Translations under genes and position numbers: made by a program | Notes under the pieces: model-generated | What the model saw: only the letters and a program-made list of their open reading frames with translations | Told to the model about the DNA's origin: nothing | Databases searched by the model: none | In this document: one piece after another, positions 55,850 to 64,000 of the stretch | Numbering within the stretch: position 1 is the stretch's first letter | Layout: each line of letters starts with the position of its first letter | Source of the DNA: Diphasiastrum complanatum | Taxonomy: Eukaryota > Streptophyta > Lycopodiopsida > Lycopodiales > Lycopodiaceae | Assembly: GCA_029204225.1 (NCBI GenBank) | Contig: CM055103.1 | Coordinates: forward strand, 52,483,145 to 52,547,144 | Length of the DNA: 64,000 bases | Reading direction: 5' to 3'

Positions 55850-57622
55850 AACTTTAAGTACAGAAAGCTTTGATCTAAACTTATCAGACTTTTCTCCAGT
55901 AAGTGGCTTAGTGAAAATATCAGCTAGTTGTTCTTCTGTGCTACAATGAACAACATGAATTTCATGACTCAGCAGCCTCTCACGTATAAAGTGATACTGA
56001 ATCTCAATGTGTTTAGTTCTCGCATGGAACAATGGATTCTTTGCTAGCTGAATGCCACTCTGACTGTCGCTATGTAAAGTCGTGGGATTTTTCCGCTTCA
56101 TGCCAATTTCTTCCAAGATTTGTCTCAACCATATAGCTTCCTGTGCTGCACTACACATTGCCTTATACTCTGCTTCTGTGGCGAAGAGAAATTGCACTTT
56201 GCTTCTTACTAGACCAAGAAAAGCAACTACCACAAAACTGGAATACATACCCTGTGGTGGATCTACGATCATCATGGTCACCTCCCCAATCCGCATCCAC
56301 ATAGCCACACAACTCAGGTAAACCATCATGCTTCTTGTAAATCAACCCATACTCTGAAGTGCCTTTCACATAACGCAAAATGCGTTTAGCTACCTTCCAA
56401 TGCGTTTCCGTAGGTGCTGCCTTAAATTGACTTACAATGCCAACAACATAGCATATATATGGTCTAGTTGTGGTAAGGTAAAGCAAGCTCCCTACTAACT
56501 GTCTATACAACGTAACATCAAATGACTGTGACTCATCAAGCTTAGAAAGCTTTTTACCTGGTTCAATAGGAGTGTTTACTGGTTTGCAATCCTGCAACCT
56601 AACCATCTTTCTCAGTGTATGTGTCTATCTTCTCAGCATCCTCGTCTTCATACATCTTGGATTCATCAAAGATAACATCACGGCTTATATGGATTTTATT
56701 TTCCACTGGATCAAAACATCTATAGCCCTTCACACGATCATCATATCCTAGGTATATGCACTTGATAACTTTTACATCAAGTTTACGTCTCTCTTCATTA
56801 GGAATGTGTACAAAGGCCTTATATCCAAAGATTCGCAAGTGGTTCACCTTTGGCTTCTTCTTCGTGAATGCTTCCTCAGGTGTTATCTTTGGTATGGCAA
56901 TGGCAGGACTTCTATTTTGAAGATAGACTATCGTGCTACATGCTTCTGACCAAAAATCTTTTGGTAGTTTCACCTCAACTAGCATAGATCTGGCACTTTC
57001 CACAATCGTACGATTCTTGCGCTCAGCTACACCATTGAGAGCAGGAGTATGAGCTTGCGTAAATTGTCTTTTAATCCCACATTGATCACAAAGATCATTG
57101 AAGTCATTAGACTTGTACTCACCTCCACTATCTGATCTTAGGACTTTGATCTTCCTACCTGTCTGATTTTTGACCAATGCTTTGAATCTCTTGAAGTTAT
57201 CAAATGCATCTGATTTCTTTTTCAAGAAGTAGATCCACGTCTTACGTGACATATCATCAATAAAGGTCATGAAATAGAAGGCTTTACCTAAGGACATGGT
57301 CCTCATAGGCCCGCATAAATTTATGTGGATTAAATCCAGGATGTTCTTTGCTCTTGCAACACCCCCTTTATTGAGCTTCTCTCGATGCTGCTTCCCACAT
57401 CGATTTCAAGTGATCTTCTATGGTAGGCAATCCTGTTACCATCTCCAATTTTCTCATCAAACTGAGGCTTCCCAAGTTCAAGTGACCAAGCCTCTTATGC
57501 CACAACTTAGTTTGCGAAGGAATGGATGATACAAGTCCAAGTTGCCCCTTGATTGTAGCATTCAACCTGTACAATTTTGTATTGGGCTCCGTTACTCCAT
57601 CCGCAATAACTTTTTGACAATC
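55844..57622 (-). pseudogene. pol: Ty1/copia element C7, GAG-pre-integrase to RNase H with RT deleted
   Basis: GAG-pre-integrase (57,620-57,368; LWHKRLGHLNLGSLSLMRKL). Integrase (57,306-56,599; FIDDMSRKTW, VLRSDSGGEYKSND, AHTPALNGVAERKNRT, RIFGYKAFVHIP). RT C-terminal part (56,606-56,163; LVGSLLYLTTTRPYICY, VDADWGGDHDDRRSTTGY). RNase H (56,329-55,844; KHIEIQYHFIRERLL, LADIFTKPLTG). Nearly all of RT, including YVDD, is deleted between integrase and its last quarter at about 56,605. The right end stops at a joint with Q3 of unit D near 57,622, so gag, protease and the 5' LTR are missing. Confidence 0.9.
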
Positions 57623-58857
57623 GTGAGGATGAGGTTCTATGTTTATTATCTGGCACAATTTCCAAATTCTCCGACTTTGTAGATTTTGAGATAGATGACC
57701 TTGTTGCTGGTATTGATTTTGATGATGAGGAGGGTCTTATCACTCTCCTTGTACTTTTTCTGTTAGTTCAAATCCCAGATGATGATGAGGTTTATGTTGC
57801 TGACACTCCTTTTGCACCATCCTTTGTTCAGTCAGCTATTAAGGATATCAGTCACTTTCTTATCGACACTCATGATAAGGTAAGTGACTTTATTGATGTA
57901 AATACTGATGTTCTCCGGGATTCTTTCATTGGCCAAAATACATCTGATGATGAATCCAAATCTATGGAGGAGTTAAAATGTCTTTTCAATTTGTATGTAT
58001 ATTATATTAATGACGATGTATATTTTACTACTGCTGATTTATGTAATTTTTTTGACTATCATGAGGACGAGGTTCTATGTTTATTATCCGGCACAATTTC
58101 CAAATTCTCCGACTTTGTAGATTTTGAAACAGATGACCTTGTTGCTGGTATTGATTTTGATGATGAGGAGGGTCTTATGACTGGTGAAGAATGCCTAAAT
58201 AAGACTTTATCAAATATAGCTGAGGATGGGAGAGGCAAACCATCCGATGAAGAATTTACGGCATTTCAATCACAGATGGGCTTCCCTCGTCCATCATTAA
58301 TGCACTTCACTAATGATTCCACTTCAGTACGTGGTCATTATATTGATCATCCTGATCTCCTTGCATTTTAATGTTTTCAATCACTGAATGTGTTTTTGCT
58401 AACATATTTCCTATTGCAGGATGCTCTCATAATACATAATTTTGCTGCGAGACGCGGTGGTTTCAAACAACACGCATACTCGTTCCATAGGGACAGTGGA
58501 CTGGGCCACTATCTTAGGCATTTCTTGAAGAATGAGATCTGTATTGCTCATTTCAAGCTGAGCCCAGTCGGGGAGAGTCTTATAATGGCAGTTAAAGCTT
58601 TATCATTTTATCTAGGAGGACATAAATTTGTTAAGACAAATAAGATCATTTTTGTCAAAAGATCTTATGTTTTGAACATTTTATGCTTTACTGATGGGAA
58701 TGTTCCTTTAAGGATCTCCCATTATTCATTGTATTCCACTTATATTGAGCTTAGTGAAAATAAGGATAATGCACATCTATTAGATGCATATGCTAGCAGA
58801 GAATTTCTTCATGACAATACTACCATAGAATCTGATACAAGATTTGATGACGAATAG
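57623..58857 (+). pseudogene. Q3 of unit D: unrecognised acidic protein, long open exons
   Basis: One open frame from 57,623 covers LLVLFLLVQIPDDDEVYVAD and DVLRDSFIGQNTSDDE. It continues with MEELKCLFNLYVYYINDDVY, DLCNFFDYHEDEVLCLLSG and a very acidic FVDFETDDLVAGIDFDDEEG. An intron (GTACGT at 58,327 to TTGCAG at 58,419) precedes the conserved exon DALIIHNFAARRGGFKQHAY, GLGHYLRHFLKNEIC, LIMAVKALSFYLGGHK and IIFVKRSYVLNILC, ending at TAG 58,858. All of these blocks recur in unit A. The 5' end is artificial: 57,625-57,744 is a direct duplicate of 58,064-58,181 joined to copia C7. Function unknown. Confidence 0.65.
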
Positions 58858-58859
58858 TT

Positions 58860-59050
58860 GACACTTTGTATTTTAGTATAATACAATCAATACATTTACA
58901 TTGGGTATTTCTCCTCTCTTGTTCAATGAATTTGCAAAGCAATTTTGAATATGTCATGATGATCTTCTACTCAACAATGATGATCTTCTACTCAGCAATC
59001 ATCTAATTTTTTCTTCCTATATGAACTTGCATGCTTTTCTAAACTTGTTG
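58860..59050. other. Q3-Q4 convergent spacer of unit D
   Basis: Short 3'-end region with 'tgatgatcttctactcaacaatgatgatcttctactcagcaatcatc', a direct duplication of about 24 bp. No gene. Confidence 0.6.
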
Positions 59051-61650
59051 TATTGTGTGGACTTTGTTATATGTCGAATCTGGACTCTTCGGTAGAACCA
59101 CTAAAACAATTGACAAACGTAGTTTCATTTTTCATTGGTTCCTCCATGTTGTCTATTTCAATGAAATGTTGCTCGTGCTTGCTAGTGTGACTTCTCCATC
59201 CCTTGTAATGACCATACACTCAAGCTTCCATATGTATTTGTAAAAAATGTTGTATGATCTCTTAGTATGTGCTGCATATGTCAAAATCATAATGTTAGTC
59301 TCATGTTTGGATCTAAATATATATGAAAATTTGAAAGCATTTTGAAAATTTTATACTAACCATGTAATGCGTGATGTGATCTTCTCCCCATGCTTTTGAT
59401 ACTGCATTAACAAACTTGACACAAGTCCTTTGGACAGCTTTCTTATCAATATCAGAGTATTTTTTTTTTCTTAAAATAGCAATCACACTATCAAGCTTTT
59501 TCCATACATCAACTTTTAGTACTCTGGTTTTGCCGTCTTTCTTGAAGTCTTGAGTGGCAGCAATAATATCTGTCCAGACTGAGTGTTGAGTATTAGAAGC
59601 CTTACCAGTATGATTTGATAGAAAATGACGTGCTTTTGCTCCTCCTATGCTTGGCGTAGTTGGCATGTTCCCATTCTTTCCTGAAAGCTTTTCATCTTTT
59701 TGAATTTTGACATGTCCTTTATGGAGTCCTTCTTTTGATAAAACATCTTCTAATCGAGAGATAGCTTCCTTTGCTAATGATGCTGGCTTAGTATTCCAAG
59801 CAAAAACTATATGAAGATAAATGATCTTTTCTATTAATCTAACTTTTGCATGAAGAGTGCAAACATGCACATTTTTAAAGGGGATAGGTAGCACAGGCTT
59901 CTAGTTTGGATCTGCATATTCTCCAGTAATTCATGTACTCCTAATTACATCTTTTGCCATTTTCATGCAGTAAAAACAAGGGTGTTTTGATGTAGCACTG
60001 TGAGAGACATTATACATACATTTCAATGTTTTCAAATCACTTGCTAAGTGCCATTCAACATTAAAGTCTCCAACACTTGGACATTGAGAAGTCCTCCATC
60101 CATATGGTCCTTGATGATCCTAAGATAAGATGTCCTTGAGAATATCCACAATAATATATCATGATCCTCTTTCAGCACCTGTCCAAAGAATCAATCACAC
60201 TTAGTTTACAATGTATTAATACTATTCAATGAATGTAATGTAATAATGAGGCTAGTTACCTAAAACGCTGCCAACCACCATATATCATTTTCTGACTGGA
60301 CACTGAATTTCAAATATTTTTGGTTCTCTGTTTGCGATAGAGCACCATTCATGAGAGTTATACTAACCCTTTCCATCTTCTGCCCTTTCACAATTTCTGA
60401 CTCATCTAACTTAAGTACTATGATTATTTTGCCATTCACCTTTTCATAGGTTATATCATAGAATGCGACGATGTATCTCAGCAAGTAATTTAGATCAACA
60501 AATAAATTGTTTGATGAATTATAGAATATCGATCTTCCATCAGTTTCATACACCTCCTCAATACGAAATGGAGTTCAAGTGATCTTATGCATACCTATGT
60601 TTAATGTATCTCTCTCTTTCTTCAAGTGATATGTCCTAGGGATTGGGACTTTTCTAATTTGAACTTGCTTAAAAGCTTCTCTAATTAGTTTAAATATTGT
60701 TGCATATGCTTCCCTACTAATACCTGCAAAATCACAAGCACCCTGAACTATAGTCTTATCTAAAATATTTTGAATGTCCACCATCAAAGACTCTGCTATT
60801 TTACACTTTACATTTGAAATCCTATTGTTCATCATGAGATGCTCAGTGGATTTGCAAGTCAATATTGTGCCCAATGACATTCCTAGTGAAGCATTGTCTT
60901 TAATATTCCGAGGAGCTACTAATGCAGATCTGCAAAAAAAATAGATAGTTAACAGAATATCACCATAGCTGAAATTAAATCCAAATGTCATTGAAAAACT
61001 TACAAAATTCAGAATATGCTTACTTGAATACACGGATCCTTCTATTTCGATAACCTCCTTTTGAAAACGTTTGAATATCCTTGTAACTTTGTTGCTTTTG
61101 CTTCTTACTTTCAGCCTTCTTCTTTACTAAATCCACATCCTTCAGTAATTGTAAGTTTTCAATACGAATAGACTGTAAGACTGATTGCATTTGCTCTAGT
61201 TCTGATTTGATACTGATTGTTATCTTCTGTAATGATTCATTATTATTTTTAAGTTGTTCATTTTCTTCTAACGTCTTTTGGAGATGACAATATCTATTCT
61301 GACAATAAGAGGATATCTGAATTAACTCACCTTCTAAAAAGTGAACTTTATTCATATAAAGTTGTTTTTCATGGTTTTGCAATCTTTCACAATATCCTAG
61401 TAATCCACTATGCCCATTGCATATCCTTTAACTAAATGAGTTATTGAAGAGAATGTGGGATGTGTTAAAGTGCTTGGATCTTGTGGATATAGTGTTCCAT
61501 CTGTCCACAAATCCACGTTTTTCTTTCCTTCTACCCTGTAACGAGAACGAACTTCAGCAGATATTTGAACTCCTTTGCCTCCTCTTCTCTACAAAGGTGC
61601 CAAATCAATAGGGATATCCACATGTAGATGATATAATGTCATCATCAAAA
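59050..61650 (-). pseudogene. Q4 of unit D: DDE-type transposase-like protein, best-preserved copy
   Basis: Reading right to left: a degraded start near 61,650 (LYPQDPSTLTHPTFSSITHL); a 100-residue coiled coil (61,382-61,020); an intron (GTAAGC to GCAG, about 61,021-60,934); and a helical region (ILTCKSTEHLMMNNRIS). Then IVLKLDESEIVKGQKMERVS with the first Asp (about 60,405), SVQSENDIWWLAAF and an intron. Next WHLASDLKTLKCMYNVS holds the second Asp (about 60,037), followed by CFYC (59,968-59,979), VHVCTLHAKVRLIEK, WGEDHITHYM and an intron. The last exon has SVWSLQGMEKSH with the candidate Glu (about 59,188). Defects are one in-frame TGA near 60,585, a shift near 60,080 and stops near 59,900-59,950 and in the last exon. 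The D-D-CxxC-H-E order fits an RNase-H-fold transposase of RAG1/Transib-like layout. The exact superfamily is unassigned. Confidence 0.7.
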
Positions 61651-62060
61651 AAATACTAGAGTAATCAGTTGCATCAAAGTACTATGACCAGATTCTATGA
61701 AGCAAAACAAAATACTCATCTTTGATTATATTATATAATATGTACGATCAATCCAATCTCCATGCTTGTATGCTTGATTCAAATTTGGAAATGCCGCTCA
61801 TTTTTTCATTCCAATAGGTAGTTGGCGCTCATATTTTCATTCTTGTGGAAGGAATGCATATGTAAACATTTTGTAGTTTTTCCTGATTCGAATTCGAAGA
61901 TGGCGGTCATATTCTAGATCCAGTGAAAAAATTGCCCTTTTCGTAACCAATGGAGGAAATATTTCTGAATTTAGTCAAGTTATACTGTGAATTATTAACA
62001 GTTCTTAACTGTGACTATAGACACTATGGTTAGATCATTGGGAGTTGGGGAGGCCTTGGG
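61651..62060. other. right flank of unit D
   Basis: No gene. ACTATGGTTAGATC at 62,023-62,036 is the inverted counterpart of 12,094-12,107. Next to it 'cagttcttaactgtgactatag' resembles the aactgtgactgtag palindrome at the outer edge of unit C (about 30,926). Confidence 0.4.
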
Positions 62061-64000
62061 AGTGGTGTGGACATGCAAATAAACAATATTATTTTTTTTT
62101 ATTTTGATATTTTTCTATATCCTACATGGCATTCCTTAAAGGGTCTTTTTGATATTGAGAACTCCTCTAATGCCACGAAAGAATCACGAAAGTCTCCAAA
62201 AAATTTTCGAGTTGAAGAAATTTTAAAAATCTGCAAAGAAATCATGGAGGAAGTCCTTCATCGCAGATGACTTCCACTAAAATCCCAAAAAAATTCCAAA
62301 AATCTATGAAGATCCCAAAAATCCTCGAAGGTTTCGAAAATCCGCAAAGACTGTGAAGATCCCAAAAAGATCTTAAATATTCTGCAGGAAGTCATCCGCC
62401 GTAGTGGATGGCTTTCCGAAAATCCCTGAAAATAAAATCTGGAAGAAAAATCCCCCAATAAATCCGTGAAGATTGCGAAGATGGGCGAAAAAAAAAAACT
62501 CCAAAAGAGAATATCTCCAAAAAAAAAAAAATCTTTAAACTTGTCATTATAAGGGGGGAAGGGCCTGCCTTGGGGTGCTCCCAAGCTTTCTACTCTACTC
62601 GGTGGGGCCCTTGGGCATCCAGTTCTGAAGTTGGAAGGCCTGGCAACAAGGTCTTTTTTCTCACATAGCTAGATATATTAAGTGCCAAGTGCCTTCGGCA
62701 ATGGTGAAGAAACTTATTGTAGGACCTTATAATTGCATGTACCCTCCTAAAATAGATCTACTTTAAAAAAGAACTTTTTTGTGACTTGAGTTGAGTAGCA
62801 CAAAAGAATCTTCTCACAACAGCAGCAGCTGACGATGCCATTTGCAATCAACAAAAGTGCCTTGACCCCCTCTTCTATCAGACAACAAGAGAGGCTAAAA
62901 AACTAAGAGGTCTTTTAAAATACAAATTTCAAAATGAGAGATAAGCAATCATGCAGTATTTATGGAGTTTATTCAGAATAACAATAGGACTTAAACAATG
63001 AAACAAATAAGAAACCTATGGCATGGATTGATAAGTTGTACACAAATTGAAAATCGCAAGCAAGGATTAATGAGTTGTACACAAACAAAAGAAAAATGAA
63101 AAATGTAGTATGGCTTGATGAGCTATACAAAGCTGAGAAACGCAGTCATGGATTGATGAGCTGTACACAACTTAGGAATACTATATTCGTTGAGCCATTT
63201 CAATCCATATTATTTTATTCCAAATTTGTATTTGAGAGGCTTTTGTTCAAATAGTTGCAGATCATTTTTGGAGGTCGTTTTTTATTCTCGTTTACTTGAT
63301 GTATATGTATTTTTGAAAATGTGTTGAGAAAGGAGTAGCCATGAGGTTAGGACAACTTGGAGGGGGATTCAAGCCACCCAAAGACTTTCAGACCCTCCAA
63401 TAATGGCAACTTAGAAAGGGGATTTAAGGATCTTAAAAAAAAAAGTCCAATAATGGCAACTTTGGATAGAGGTCCATCCGCCGCAGCGGATGGACCCCCT
63501 CCTCTTAGATAAACTTTGATAGACAGGACAGAGAGAGAAAGAGAGGGGTGGGGAAGAGGGCGGACAGCTTTCTCCATAATTTTTCTTTGCTTCTTCTTAA
63601 GAAAATCTTGTTTTTTTTAATAAATGTAGAATTGAAACCTACAATTTTGTAAAGGGTAAACATCAATGGATGAATAAAATTTATGATAAATTAGATATTA
63701 TTTATAAAAAAAATTCATAAAAATAAAGTTAGATGAAGGTCCATCTGTCGCGACGGATGGACCCCTCTCAAAAAATCTCAATGTAAAATTGTTTTTTTAA
63801 CAAGAATTTATTATTTCTCAAACAGACTTTATTTCTAAGAAAAACCATTCAAAATCAATTTGTGAAAAAATAAATTTGGATTGGGGTCCATCCGCCGTGA
63901 CGAATAGACAATCCACAAAAAAAATCCAAATGTTAGAAAAAATCTTGAAACTCTCTGAAAAATCTCGAAAATTATGAAAAAAAATCTGATAATGTAAAAA
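62061..64000. repeat. A-rich repeat DNA with a family of ATCCGC/GCGGAT palindromes
   Basis: No gene. Phrases such as 'gaagatcccaaaaa' and 'aaaatccgcaaagac' recur between 62,160 and 62,540. Short palindromes stand at about 62,252 (aagtccttcatcgcagatgactt), 62,393 (gtcatccgccgtagtggatgg), 63,471 (tccatccgccgcagcggatgga), 63,741 (tccatctgtcgcgacggatgga) and 63,888 (tccatccgccgtgacgaata). Short frames (62,584-62,258; 63,577-63,347) are repeat artefacts. Confidence 0.65.

Noticed and set aside
59050-61650. Calling Q4 a true RAG1 or Transib homolog
   Set aside because: Only motif order and spacing are shared by eye. Several DDE superfamilies have similar zinc insertions, so the family name is left open.
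1-64000. tRNA or rRNA genes
   Set aside because: No cloverleaf or rRNA signature was seen on reading; the TGGTATCAGAGC words are retroelement primer sites.

Overview
The window looks like a repeat-dense chromosomal region of a land plant. Plant-style LTR retrotransposons carry primer-binding sites complementary to initiator Met-tRNA (TGGTATCAGAGC and variants). Both Ty1/copia and Ty3/gypsy lineages are present, the DNA is AT-rich, and GT-AG introns interrupt the non-retroviral genes. The species cannot be named from the sequence. I see no ordinary single-copy host gene, rRNA, tRNA or CRISPR. Nearly everything is transposon-derived and most copies are broken.

Layout. 1-4,086: a 5'-intact, internally deleted gypsy element (G1, minus). 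4,100-7,000: simple repeats and AT-rich DNA. 7,004-11,850: a decayed copia (C1) interrupted by a younger copia (C2) whose 5' LTR is well delimited. 12,100-23,040 and 27,540-31,060: three units of a multi-gene DNA element. 23,759-26,207: gypsy G2 remnant with an extra ORF downstream of pol. 31,000-33,180: a probably non-autonomous LTR element (C3). 34,083-37,250: copia C4 with a nearly intact reverse transcriptase. 37,240-39,200: two unrelated tandem-repeat tracts. 39,240-42,060: gypsy G3 remnants fused to foreign sequence and to a copy of C1. 42,300-51,630: broken gypsy elements G4-G6, one fused to copia. 51,627-57,620: copia C5-C7, with C6 inserted into C5. 57,625-61,650: a fourth unit of the multi-gene element. 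62,040-64,000: A-rich DNA carrying a family of short perfect palindromes.

The most interesting content is the multi-gene element, here called the 'quartet' (working label). Comparing units A (12.1-19.1 kb), B (19.5-23.0 kb), C (inverted, 31.06-27.54 kb) and D (57.6-61.6 kb) gives a recurring order. Q1 encodes an unrecognised protein with a D-G-S-W motif and points inward. Q2 encodes a Ulp1/C48-type cysteine protease and is convergent with Q1. A G-box-rich bidirectional promoter lies between Q2 and Q3. Q3 encodes an unrecognised acidic protein. Q4 is convergent with Q3 and encodes a DDE-type, RNase-H-like protein whose motif order (D, D, CxxC, H, E) matches RAG1/Transib-type transposases. All four are spliced. 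A transposase plus a Ulp1-like protease fits a large DNA transposon. I do not recognise this gene combination as a named superfamily. Unit C additionally carries a reading frame starting with a histone-H3-like tail and an H3/CENP-A-like alpha-N segment, joined to a dead Q2 copy.

Limits: homology calls come from reading motifs and comparing copies within the window. No database search was possible, and exon boundaries are estimates.
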